Origin: Asterella californica
Taxonomy: Eukaryota > Streptophyta > Marchantiopsida > Marchantiales > Aytoniaceae
Direction of reading: 5' to 3'
Assembly: GCA_036924285.1 (NCBI GenBank)
Contig: JAYKYS010000007.1
Coordinates: 30,806,001 to 30,870,000 of the forward strand
Length of the DNA: 64,000 nucleotides
Shown: positions 22,711 through 33,826 of the stretch, in pieces
Numbering within the stretch: the first letter of the stretch is position 1
Layout of the letters: each line of letters starts with the position of its first letter
Notes under the pieces: model-generated
The model's database searches: none
Told to the model about the DNA's origin: nothing
The model's input: the letters and a program-made list of their open reading frames with translations, nothing else
Position numbers and translations under genes: made by a program

Positions 22711-24387
22711 ACGCCTAGTGGAGAAGTTACAAGACTCGAAAGATGGAGAAAATAAGCTAGGCCCCAGCTTACGGGTTTTTGGCACCAGTTCGGATCTTCG
22801 TTCTCATCACATAGATGGGTAGAGCTCGTTGTCAACCTTCCATGGGCATCTTGTTTACTTCGTTTGGACATCCAGAGAAGAAGTTATGCGATTCGAAAGA
22901 AGGCAAAATCAAGCTAGGCCCCTAGTTTCTTGCTGACTGGGTATTTAGAGCTTCAGGCGTTATATCAAGGACGCAAGGGGCCTGCTTCTGATTATTGAGA
23001 GTTGAACTTCGTACGTACAGACTGTTGCAAGGGGGCTGTTTAAGGGGCTTGCTTGTTCCTGCGACCTGTCGGTGGATGTTTTGGAGAATTGGGAAGTCCA
23101 ATACACGCGCGCAAGGTGTCATCGGGTTCAGATCTGTGCAGGCTACGCACAGGTTAAGACGGTTCTTGAAGAGACGGATCGGGGGTTGTGTTCTAGGAGA
23201 AATTGAGACGCAGGGAGCAGAATTAGGATTTTCAGTTACCTGTGAAGGAGAGTTGGACCGTTCGGGCCGTTCCGGAGTCCAAACTTGCTGTCCTTGGATC
23301 CATCGGGTTCAGAACAACGAGTTCTTCAGGAAATTGAAGACGATACAAAGTTTTATCGGGCGGTTTGAGAGTTGTGAGAGAAATTGGCTCGCAGGGAAGC
23401 GCTTGCGTCAGGTTTTCATCGCCTGCGACCTGAGATAGGATTGTTCTTCGCGATCGGTGAGCCAAGCTCTTCGTTCTTGGTGCCTACGCGATCAGGGAGT
23501 CCTCATGTACGCATAGGAGAAGACTGTAAGTGAATTGGATTGTTGGTTTGGGTGTGGTGAGCAAACTTGAGCCGCAGGGAGCAGATTTACGTCAGTTTTT
23601 TTGTAGCCTGCGACCAAATTTCTCGAGTAGTTTTGCAAGGGGAACTCCAAACGGCTTGTTTGGAGTCTTGTTGGGTTCAGGGTAGCCAGATCTACCTACC
23701 AGCGAAGACGGATATCAGTTTAGACGATCCGTTTGTGCGGTGTGAGCGGTTTTAAGCCGCAGGGAGGAGTTTTTGAAGGTTCGGTCACCTGCGACCGAAA
23801 ATTGACGATATCTCGACTATCGGGAGTCGGATCTGAAGGTTTCTTGGGCCAACGGAGTCAGGGAAGGAGACCCTATCAACATGTGAAGATCGTTTGGCGA
23901 AAGGAGAAAGTTCCCAGATAGGTCTTTTTCGGTTCCTTCGCTACAGGTTTCGTCCTTTTGAGTTCGTTAAGGACTTAGTTGGTTGTGTATGGCTTGTGGT
24001 AGCTAGCTTTAGCCAAGAGCTAGTGTGTGGATGTGGTTTGGACTTGGGTTTGGATCGCATGATACTGTTGTGGCTCTGGTTGTTAGCAAAGAGAAGTTCC
24101 TCTTGCTTTGAGCTACGCTTTGGCGAATTCAGACTAGGGTTGCGTTTCAGGGGTTTGTTTTAGGGCTTCTGAAGTAGGTTACAGACCGCTCTGGTCTGTT
24201 CCTCAGTTTTGTGCTGTTTGGAGAAAGAATCGACAGTGTACATACTTTCAGAGTGGTATATATCGCAGCATTCCTTTTCGTGGTTGTTCTTCTCTGTCTT
24301 GTCTCTGTTTGGCACACAGCATCTCCACAGCCAAGAACCTCGCGTTTTCCTGGACATCCTTCACGCACAAAATATCCGACACGATAC
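22711..24387 (+). repeat. C2 5' LTR, second segment
   Basis: This continues the LTR that stops at 11696. It matches 31379-33055 nearly base for base and ends CGACACGATA at 24387. TATATAT at 24257-24263 is a candidate TATA box, which would leave a short R-U5. Open frames of up to 147 aa in the segment (22995-23438 and others) are present in both LTR copies but have no recognisable domain, and I do not call them genes. Confidence 0.9.
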
Positions 24388-24390
24388 GGT

Positions 24391-24408
24391 GGTGAACTCG
24401 ACGTGAAG
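24391..24408 (+). promoter_or_regulatory. C2 primer-binding site, tRNA-Trp-like
   Basis: TGGTGAACTCGACGTGAA lies three bases after the LTR end and is identical to the core of the C1 site. Confidence 0.75.
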
Positions 24409-24462
24409 GTCTGGGGTGGAGATTTCTTCTGTGTGTGAACTTTGAAGAAGAGATTGACAGTC

Positions 24463-26889
24463 ATGAGTGAGGATGGGAAAGGTGATGGAGATGGAGCTAG
24501 TGGTTCAAGTGGGTTGCCGAAGGTGCAATTGGATCCAGCGACTGCATCGATGTTCCAAGCTTTCACTATGTTCTTACGGCAGCAACAATCTGATGAGCGG
24601 AAGGAAGCTTTGGCAACAAAGGCGCTACAAGCGGTGGTCAGCAAGATTGACCAGTTTGATGGAAGAGATGTCTCAAGGTATCTGAGACATTATGTGAAGG
24701 AGATGGAGCTGAACCGGGTCTCAGAAGATGAGATGATTGAGACGTTTGAGTTGGCAGTAGCTCCAGAGATTAGGGATCATGTTAAAATGCTAACGAAGCA
24801 TTTTAACAAGGATTGGGAGACTTTTGCTCGTGCCTTGATGGATGAGTACTTCTTGGAGGACTCTGATCGAGTCACCAAGAAGTCATTCTTGGAGTGGGTT
24901 GAGCAACCAAGGAAGGGTTTACAAGCTACTGAGTTGCTCAGAGAGTTTGAGAAGCAGTTTTCACGGTTGACCAGGATGGAGAAGTTGACGTTGCAATCCA
25001 ACAAGACAGAGCTATTTCTTCGGGCTGCAGATGAGAAGTTGCAGGAGAAGCTAGAGGTACTTCTGGAAGACCGGGAGGAGGACGATGGATTGACCAGCAG
25101 CTGGAAGAAGGTTGAGAAAGCTGTTGGTCTGCTTACCAAGAGGGAGCGGAGACGAGAGAAAGTTCCTGTTAGGAGACTGACGCCAACACCTACAGCTGTA
25201 ACACATGTTCCTGTAGTCCGACCAGTTCCTGTTGCTAGACAAGTAGTACCAGTTGCTCCAGCTGTTCCAGTTATTCCAGTTGTTCTAGTTGTTCAGGCAC
25301 CCATGGTATCTCCGAAGAAGGATGACTCAAACCTTGAGGAGATATTGCGTGGAATGAGAGATCTGCAGATCAAGCTCACCAGATTGGAAGAGAAGGGATC
25401 TACAAGTGAAGTAAGACCGGTTGAGAAGCAAGGCTAGATCCAGTGGTGTATCTGGTGCGATGGTACTGATCATCCGCGCAGAGATTGCAAGGAGTTCACA
25501 GATATTCTGCAGCAAGGAGTGATCTTCTGGAAGGATGGGAAGATAGCGCTGAGGGATACTGGTGCACTTCTTCATACCAACTTTGGTAGGGGAGGGATGA
25601 AGAAGTTGGTTGAGGACCACCTATCAGCGCAAGCAGTTGCAATGGTGCAAGCTGGAACTTATGGCACAAGGGTTGAGGATCAGGCTGAGAGGAGTTTCAA
25701 CAAGGAGGTTGAGCCAAGTGGATTGTGGTCATCCGCCATCTCCATGAAACAGAAAGGGAAGATGGCGCGTGAAACATTGATGAGGACAGCTGCTACGATC
25801 AGAAGGGATATTGGATGGGAAGATCCGATAGAAGCTCTATCGGTGCATGCGTACATCGTCAAGAACCAACACGAAGCGTTGTTGGAAGAGAAGAGAAGGC
25901 GAGATTCAGAGGATGCAGGGGAAGGAACTTCTTCCAAGAGACAGACTCGAGGGGAGAAGGTTCGCCAAGAGCTTCGAGATGCAGGAGCTCAAGACCTACC
26001 GATGGACGATGCTCCTTCTTCATCGAAGGAGAAATCTCAGAAGGAGAAGGGTAAGCCGGCTGCGTACAAGCTATAGTCGGATATCGAGGCTTCAACAGAC
26101 TTGAAGGGAGTCTTGGAAGATCGCATTCTGAATGCGAAGGTGGAGTTTACTTTGAGAGAAGTGTTAGGCATCGCCAAGCGTGAGTTTCATGATGTCATCA
26201 TCGATGTCATCAAACGGAAACGACAAATTACGGGTGAGACTGGTTTATCACATGCTTTGGATACTAGGATGTCAGTGGATGAGGAGAGAGAGCTTGCAAG
26301 GTGCAGTGTCTATTCTCTAGAGGAAGAAAGAGATCGAAGGCGCAGGGTGCATTTCGAGGATGAAGAGGAGGATGGGAAGCGGAGCTCAAGTCATTACAGC
26401 CACAGTCACTGGGCTCGAGCTACGACGGAGACGTTGGTGAGGATCGAGGACTTGGATGAGCCGGTGGTTGCTCTGATCGATCATGGATCAGAAATCAACA
26501 TCATGTCGAAGGAGCTGTACAAGAAAAAGAAGTGGTCGATCGACACAGAGCATGGATGGGTCATAAGAGCAGCCAACAACACGAGAGGAGACTTGTATGG
26601 AGCTTGTCCAGACATCAGAGTGCGCGTAGGTGATGTTGCTATCGAGCAAAACTTCTTTGTTCAGGAAGCAACATCATACCCACTCATTCTGGGTCAACCT
26701 TTCATCATAGCAACCCGGATGGAGACAAAGGTACTGGACGACGGATCTGCGTATGCTAGGATCCGAAGTCAAGATGGGAAGAGAGCGGTACAGTTCCTGA
26801 CTGTACCGTCCAACCACGAGCGCAACCGAGATCGTTTGAGGGAGAAGCCGCTTCCAAGGGTGAGTGAAGAGTTCAAGGATTTTCGTTGA
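24463..26889 (+). pseudogene. gag-pr: C2 Gag-protease, broken by two nonsense codons
   Basis: The frame starts at the ATG at 24463 (MSEDGKGDG) and is co-linear with C1 Gag. It has the capsid-like region with SFLEWVEQPRKG and ELLREFEKQF, a Val/Pro repeat linker (about residues 245-285), a CCHC knuckle (CIWCDGTDHPRRDC) and the protease, again with D-H-G-S. TAG at 25435-25437 lies just before the knuckle and TAG at 26074-26076 lies where C1 has Gln. All segments stay in one frame, so the damage is point mutation only. The stop at 26887-26889 overlaps the pol frame by 22 nt, the same arrangement as in C1. Confidence 0.88.
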
Positions 26890-29800
26890 ATACCACTATA
26901 GAGCGAGATTGTGATGGTGCGCAAGAGAAAGTACTCTCGCTTGATGGAGATAGTGTCTTTTATACAGGGTTTATTGGATTTTCAGAGTGTGGGATTGCTG
27001 TCTACAAGAAGATAGAAGAGCTGAGAAGAAAAGAACAAAAATATTTGCGTGGTGTTGAGTTGATGTTGAAAGAGTTGGGTGAGCTAGAAGGGGATGAATG
27101 GATTTCTGGTGTTTATGAAGAAAATGGGTTGGAAGATCCCTTGCGAGAGATCATGTCTATTGGATGGGAGGATATGGATAAGGTCGTGCAGATTCATTCA
27201 AGGGATGTCTATTCGGTGATCGAATCATTCCGTGCACCGGAGGTTCGAGTTGAGACAAGGTACAAGACAGTGGATAGGAAAGTAAAGCCAGTTGCTGGTC
27301 CTTTGCCGGAAGACACCAACCAACAGATGGATCGAGCTTCAAAGGAGAAGAGTTTGAGAGATCCTGCAATGATAGGACACAAGTTCACGGAGAAGACCCT
27401 TGAAGAGCTGAAGATTGGATCTGATGGGTCTCTTCTACCAGAAGAGAGGATGTGCTTCAAGGAGATGCTTTCAAGACATGGGAAAGCATTTGCTTTTGAG
27501 CCACTTGAGATTGGATGTGTAGATCCGTACGTTGTTACCCCGATGGTTATCTTCACGGTACCGCATGTGCCATGGAACCTGAGACCAATTCCAGTACCGC
27601 GGGCTCACTTGCCCAAACTAGTGGAGTTGCTGAAGGAGAAGATGCGGATGAAGATCTTGGAGCCGTCGTTTGCACCATATTCAAGCAGATGGTTTATAGT
27701 ACCAAAGAAGAATGGGTCGCTGCGGTTCATCCAAGACATGCAGCCGGTGAACGCAGTAACAATCAGAAATGCTGGGGTGGGACCGATTGTGGATGAGTTT
27801 ACATAAGCGTTTGCAGGAAGAGCGATTTACTCAATGGGAGATCTTTACTCGAGGTATGATCAGTTTCAACTAGCGGAGGAGAGCAGAAGCTTCACGACAA
27901 TGAGGACACCTTTGGGGTTGGTTAGGATGTGTACCTTACCACAGGGAGCTACCAACTCGGTAGCACACATGATGAACGGGATGAATCGAGTTCTAAGGGA
28001 CTTCATCCCCGAAAAGACGATGCCGTTCTTGGATGACATCCCCATCAAAGGATGTGTGGAAGATGAGAAGGATGAAGCATTAGATCAGAGGGGGTGTCGA
28101 CGATATGTCACTGATCACATCGCAGACTGTGAGAAGATCTTATCTCGACTTGAGGAAGTTCATCTTACGCTGTCAGGTGCGAAGTCTACATTTGGAGTTA
28201 GAGAGGTTTTGATCGTTGGTCATTTGTGTGGATCGTTTGGTCGGAAGCCAGATCCGAACAAGGTGGATGCGATTGGAAGGATGAAGGAGGTTTGCAACTC
28301 GCTGACAGAAGTAAGAAGATTTTTGGGTGCTTGTGTATTCTACCACATTTGGATTCCTCATTATGCGCATGTGGCGGATCCGTTGTATGGATTGTTGCGT
28401 AAGGGTCATAAATTCAGATGGGAGGAAGAGCATACTGATGCGGTAAGGAAGCTGAAGTTTTTACTATCATCTCCTCCAGTTCTGGGAAGGATTGATTACA
28501 AGGGTGCTAGGCCGGTGGTTCTTACTGTGGATACAAGTCCAGTTGCAATTGGATAGGCAGTCGGACAGGATGATGAGGATGGAGATAGGTTTGCGGTTAG
28601 GTTCGGAGCGAAGGTGTTAAGTGCTCGACAACGTGCTTACCCGCAAGTGAAGAGAGAATTGTGGGGTATTGTTTCAGCTATGAAAACTGAGAAAGAGTAT
28701 TTGATTGAAGCAGTAGTGGTGGTTGAAACTGATTGCTTGCCGTTGTTAGGGATGATCATGAATTGTTCAACTCCTGATATTGCGATGTTACGATGGATCG
28801 CATATATCAAGTCGTTGAACCCGGAGTTTAGACATATCGCAGGGAAGGATAATCTGATGGCGGATATGTTATCTCGGGCTCGATATGATGAGGAAGATGA
28901 GATGGTAGAAGACATTGACGACGTGGGTACAGAGTTCTATTCGATTGCACAGACAGGAAGAGAAGATGAGTTGTTTGTTGAAGGGTTGTATGATGGTGAT
29001 TTGCTTGATATCGGGAGGTACCTTAGTACGATGGTTAAGCAGACAGGTTGGACAGATGAGAGGTTTCGGAGAGTTAGAAGGAAGGCCTACAACTTCATGT
29101 TGCAGGATGGGTTTCTTCGGAAGCGATCGAAGCAAAAAGGTGGAGTACCGCTACGGGTGATTTGCAACAAGGAAGATCAGCAGAAGTTGCTCAAGGCGTT
29201 CCATGAGAGTCTTTGGGCTGGACATCGAGGGATTTGGGCCACTTTTACAAAGATGAAAGAGCGGTATTGGTGGAAAAACATGTACAGGGATGTTGTATCT
29301 TTTGTGGAGTCTTGTTTGACATGTCAGATGTATTCGAATATCCGACATCGTGACGGATTACATCCGACTTATCCGTTGGCGATCCACTTCAAGTGGGTGG
29401 TAGACTTGGTGATTATGCTGGTTGGATTATGGCAGATGAGATACTTGGTACTTGCTAGAGAGGATCTTTCAAATCAAGTCGAGGGTAGGGCGCTTCGGAC
29501 GAAGACAACTGAAGGGGTATGTAGATTTCTCTTGGAAGAGGTTGTTTGTCGGTATGGATGTGTGGGAAAGATCACTGCAGATCGGGGAGAGCTAGATGCA
29601 CATGAGGCTTGTGAATTCTTTGCAAGGTGTGGGGTGAGGTTGTCACTGACAACTGCTTACAACCCCGAAGGGAATGCCAAGAGTGAACGTGGTCATCCAC
29701 CCATTATGAAGGCTTTGGTGAAGGCTTGCAACGGAAGGGTGCGCGAGTGGCCTCGACTCTTACCATTTGCGTTATGGGCAGATAGAACGACGCACAGCTC

Positions 29801-30355
29801 GGTGACAGGTTACATGCCGGTGGAACTCATCACAGGTCAGAAGCCTATCATGCCGATTGAAGAACATGTTCTGACATGGAGTGTGTTACCTTGGGAGGAC
29901 AATTTGACTAGAGAAGAGCTTCTTGCTATTCGAATTAGGCAGTTAGAGAGAAGACCAGAGGATATCCAAACTGCTTTGGATAGGCTGCGAGAAGCACGGT
30001 TAAAGAACAAGGTCAGATTGATCAGCGACATCGTTTGAGACCTAGGGAAATCAAGGAAGGTGATTGGGTGTTAGTCTATGATAACAGTCTAGACAACCAG
30101 CATAGTGCACTCCGGAAGTTTTCCAGAAGATGGTTTGGTCCGTATGTGGTGAAGAAGGTTCATGACAACGCAACTTACGCCCTGCAAGAGTTGGATAGAA
30201 CAAGCTTGAAGGTACCAGTGGCAGGTAAACGCGTCAAGATTTTCAAAAAGAGAGATGAGGAGGTCGATCTAGCAGATATCTTGACGGAGTTTCAGTTTGA
30301 GGATGAGGATTATGCAGAAGATCTTGAAGGTGAGGTTGGTTACGATGGGAAGTAG
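26868..30355 (+). pseudogene. pol: C2 Pol (RT-RNase H-integrase), with two stops and a frameshift
   Basis: It is co-linear with C1 Pol in the -1 frame relative to its gag. RT motifs YSSRWFIVPKK, FIQDMQPVN and F-L-D-D-IPIKG, RNase H (TVDTSP, KRELWG, ETDCLPL) and integrase (HESLWAGH ... CLTCQMY; ITADRGELDAHE; KSERGH) are all visible. TAA at 27804-27806 interrupts the RT (C1 has Glu), TAG at 28554-28556 interrupts RNase H (C1 has Trp), and the frame shifts around 30010-30030. The intact C-terminal SH3-like module and acidic tail continue to 30355. The divergence from C1 shows an independent subfamily rather than a recent copy. Confidence 0.88.
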
Positions 30356-30418
30356 GACGATAAGCCGGTCCACTCCTTGGTTGGTATCTCTGGTGCATAC
30401 CGGAGGATGCACAAGTTC

Positions 30419-30430
30419 AGAGGGGGTGGA
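30419..30430 (+). promoter_or_regulatory. C2 polypurine tract
   Basis: AGAGGGGGTGGA lies directly before TGTCGTGTCG at 30431, identical to the C1 tract. Confidence 0.9.
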
Positions 30431-30781
30431 TGTCGTGTCGTGGACCGACTCCTACTTGAAATTCAAACTTCGATGCTTGTCGCTCCAAAGACACTCATGA
30501 GAAGACAAGCTAGGCCTCAGCTTATGAGCTTTTGGCGCAACTTCGGATCTTCATTTTCATCACATAGATGGGTAGAGCTCCTTGTCAGCTTTCCAAAGGT
30601 ACTTTGTCTACTTCGTTTGGACGCCTAGTGGAGAAGTTACAAGACTCGAAAGATGGAGAAAATAAGCTAGGCCCCACCTTACGGATTTTTGGCACCACTT
30701 CGGATCTTCGTTCTCATCACATAGATGGGTAGAGCTCGTTGTCAGCCTTCCATGGGCATCTTGTTTACTTCGTTTGGACGC
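30431..30781 (+). repeat. C2 3' LTR, truncated after 351 bp
   Basis: It begins correctly after the polypurine tract and runs through both full units of the 157-bp U3 subrepeat. It then stops at the end of the second unit (CGTTTGGACGC) and joins B-LTR sequence, where the complete LTR would continue ATCCAGAGAAG. Confidence 0.9.
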
Positions 30782-31189
30782 TAGTCTTCTGAAGACGGTC
30801 TTCCGAAGACAGTCAAGTTTAAGAAGCGTCTTTCGAAGATGTTCCCATCTTCCGAATCGTCTTCTGTTCCAAGTTTCGGGGGTAGAGAGATAGTAGGGTA
30901 GGGAAATTGATAGCTGGGATCTCCAATTTGAGGGCTAGGAGTAGGGAAGCTCGAATTGAGCTCGGGAAGAAGTAAGGAGATGTCTTGCAGAAATTGGGCA
31001 GCGCTTCGCGCCCAATGTCTCAATAGGGAAGATGGGGGGTGGGGGTAATCGATCAGGCTGCCTGCGCACAACCAAGGAAGCGCGGAGAATACTAGTAAAA
31101 GACGAGAAGAAGTGAGAAGGGGAAAGAACAGGGGAAAGAACCTCTACAGTCTTCTTCTGCTCCCCGAATTGCCTTCGACCTCTGCGCGC
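30782..31189 (-). repeat. Duplicated piece of B's 3' LTR between two C2 LTR segments
   Basis: About 408 bp match 11095-11502, the B-LTR sequence just left of the C2 insertion. They share variants with that copy (GATGTCTTGCAG, GAATACTAGTAAAAGACG) that differ from the B 5' LTR at 45180-45300. The piece abuts an LTR start at 31190 in exactly the way 11502 abuts 11503. It therefore derives from the local insertion junction, not from another B element. Confidence 0.88.
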
Positions 31190-33055
31190 TGTCGTGTCGT
31201 GGACCAGCTCCTACTTGAAATTCAAACTTCGATGCTTGTCGCTCCAAAGACACTCATGAGAAGACAAGCTAGGCCCCAACTTACGGGCTTTTGGCGCAAC
31301 TTCGGATCTTCATTTTCATCACATAGATGGGTAGAGCTCCTTGTCAGCTTTCCAAAGACACTTTGTCTACTTCGTTTGGACGCCTAGTGGAGAAGTTACA
31401 AGACTCGAAAGATGGAGAAAATAAGCTAGGCCCCAGCTTACGGGTTTTTGGCACCACTTCGGATCTTCGTTCTCATCACATAGATGGGTAGAGCTCGTTG
31501 TCAACCTTCCATGGGCATCTTGTTTACTTCGTTTGGACATCCAGAGAAGAAGTTATGCGATTCGAAAGAAGGCAAAATCAAGCTAGGCCCCTAGTTTCTT
31601 GCTGACTGGGTATTTAGAGCTTCAGGCGTTATATCAAGGACGCAAGGGGCCTGCTTCTGATTATTGAGAGTTGAACTTCGTACGTACAGACTGTTGCAAG
31701 GGGGCTGTTTAAGGGGCTTGCTTGTTCCTGCGACCTGTCGGTGGATGTTTTGGAGAATTGGGAAGTCCAATACACGCGCGCAAGGTGTCATCGGGTTCAG
31801 ATCTGTGCAGGCTACGCACATGTTAAGACGGTTCTTGAAGAGACGGATCGGGGGTTGTGTTCTAGGAGAAATTGAGACGCAGGGAGCAGAATTAGGGTTT
31901 TCAGTTACCTGTGAAGGAGAGTTGGATCGTTCGGGCCGTTCCGGAGTCCAAACTTGCTGTCCTTGGATCCATCGGGATCAGAACAACGAGTTCTTCAGGA
32001 AATTGAAGACGATACAAAGTTTTATCGGGCGGTTTGAGAGTTGTGAGAGAAATTGGCTCGCAGGGAATCGCTTGCGTCAGGTTTTCATCGCCTGCGACCT
32101 GAGATAGGATTGTTCTTCGCGATCGGTGAGCCAAGCTCTTCGTTCTTGGTGCCTACGCGATCAAGGAGTCCTCATGTACGCATAGGAGAAGACTGTAAGT
32201 GAATTGGATTGTTGGTTTGGGTGTGGTGAGCAAATTTGAGCCGCAGGGAGCCGATTTACGTCAGTTTTTTTGTAGCCTGCGACCAAATTTCTCGAGTAGT
32301 TTTGCAAGGGGAACTCCAAACGGCTTGTTTGGAGTCTTGTTGGGTTCAGGGTAGCCAGATCTACCTACCAGCGAAGACGGATATCAGTTTAGACGATCCG
32401 TTTGTGCGGCGTGAGCGGTTTTAAGCCGCAGGGAGGAGTTTTTGAAGGTTCGGTCACCTGTGACCGAAAATTGACGATATCTCGACTATCGGGAGTCGGA
32501 TCTGAAGGTTTCTTGGGCCAACGGAGTCAGGGAAGGAGACCCTATCAACATGTGAAGATCGTTTGGCGAAAGAAGAAAGTTCCCAGATAGGTCTTTTTCG
32601 GTTCCTTCGCTACAGGTTTCGTCCTTTTGAGTTCGTTAAGGACTTAGTTGGTTGTGTATGGCTTGTGGTAGCTAGCTTTAGCCAAGAGCTAGTGTGTGGA
32701 TGTGGTTTGGACTTGGGTTTGGATCGCATGATACTGTTGTGGCTCTGGTTGTTAGCAAAGAGAAGTTCCTCTTGCTTTGAGCTACGCTTTGGCAAATTCA
32801 GACTAAGGTTGCGTTTCAGGGGTTTGTTTTAGGGCTTCTGAAGTAGGTTACAGACCGCTCTGGTCTGTTCCTCAGTTTTGTGCTGTTTGGAGAAAGAATC
32901 GACAGTGTACATACTTTCAGAGTGGTATATATCGCAGCATTCCTTTTCGTGGTTGTTCTTCTCTGTCTTGTCTCTGTTTGGCACACAGCCTCTCCACAGC
33001 CAGGAACCTCGCGTTTTCCTGGACATCCTTCACGCACAAAATATCCGACACGATA
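31190..33055 (+). repeat. Complete C2-type LTR at the right end
   Basis: A 1,866-bp LTR that equals the length of the reassembled C2 5' LTR (about 1,867 bp). It ends CGACACGATA, and the B 3' LTR resumes after GCGC. Its U3 starts with tandem 157-bp subrepeats (phase marker GGAC at 31378 and 31535, with a third partial unit following). Confidence 0.92.
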
Positions 33056-33768
33056 GCGCTTCTTGGCTCTGGTCCTAGCTCCAATGCGACTCCTCACGAC
33101 TGCGCCTGCTGTCAATGTCCGCCGGCCACGCCTTGATTCCACCTTCGATTCTACTCGCTGCTCTCCAATGTCAGCTTCTCGGGAGCTCACAGAAACGCCT
33201 TCGCTCTTTTGCCTTCTGTGCCCCAGCAATTCGGTCTCGCCCTTCGCCTAGCTGCCAACTGATTATCTCCTACCTCGATGTCCTCACTCGATTCCTCTCT
33301 CAAAGCTAACTCGCGAAGCTCACTATCTCCAGTCGATCTTCTCAAGCGCTGTGCTGCGCGAAGTTGGAATGTGCCTAATGTGCTTCCTCGCAGATTAGGG
33401 GTTTTCGACCTTAGGTGTCTTCCCCGACCTACCTACCTATTCGGTGCGCCCCAGTAGGTACACCTACTGTCTTACCCGAAAACTCGCGGTTGGCCTTCGC
33501 GGTCGCTGTCTTCTGGAAGACAGGTGTCTTCCGTCGTCTTCTCATCTTCCGCCGTCTTCTCATCTTCTGAAGACGCAACTGAGAAGACGCTCTTCCGAAG
33601 ACGGTCGTCTTCCGAAGAAGTCAACTTCTTATTACAAACAGCTCTTAAGATCATCTTCCTGTTAAGGAAGACGTAACCTTAAGTAACAACGCTTCTTCAG
33701 TTATACAAACAAGTTATTATTCTTAAAAATTTCAAAATTCGTGCATCCTGTAATTTGTGGGCACCACA
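33056..33768 (-). repeat. Element B 3' LTR, inner part (U3 start)
   Basis: It matches 45385-45954 of the 5' LTR and ends (plus strand) GGGCACCACA, i.e. TGTGGTGCCC in element orientation, beside the polypurine tract. A stretch of about 130 bp (about 33395-33540) containing GTAGGTACACCTAC is absent from the 5' LTR, which has a short T-rich joint near 45725-45740 instead. Confidence 0.9.
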
Positions 33769-33786
33769 TACGCCCACCCTCACATG
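33769..33786 (-). promoter_or_regulatory. Element B polypurine tract
   Basis: In element orientation GTGAGGGTGGGCGTA precedes the LTR start TGTGGTGCCC. It is interrupted by pyrimidines but in the same position as the cleaner tract of element E (GAGAGGGGGAGTA). Confidence 0.75.
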
Positions 33787-33826
33787 TTTGCGTCCCCGCA
33801 AACATCAGTGTCTTCTGCACTTCTGT

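Larger units (their letters stand above)
11503..33055 (+). mobile_element. Element C2: Ty3/gypsy element (family C) nested in B's 3' LTR, itself split by C1
   Basis: It is bounded by TGTCGTGTCG at 11503 and CGACACGATA at 33055 (near-perfect inverted termini) and flanked by GCGC. Order: 5' LTR (11503-11696, then 22711-24387 after the C1 insertion), primer site, gag-protease, pol, polypurine tract, a truncated 3' LTR (30431-30781), a duplicated piece of the host B LTR (30782-31189) and a complete LTR (31190-33055). The 5' and the complete downstream LTR differ at about 16 positions in 1.67 kb by eye. Several nonsense codons and a frameshift make the coding region defective. Confidence 0.9.

Noticed and set aside
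22995..23438. 147-codon open frame repeated at 31664-32107
   Set aside because: It is duplicated only because it lies in both C2 LTRs. There is no domain and no homologous frame in the F or D LTRs, so a chance frame is likely.
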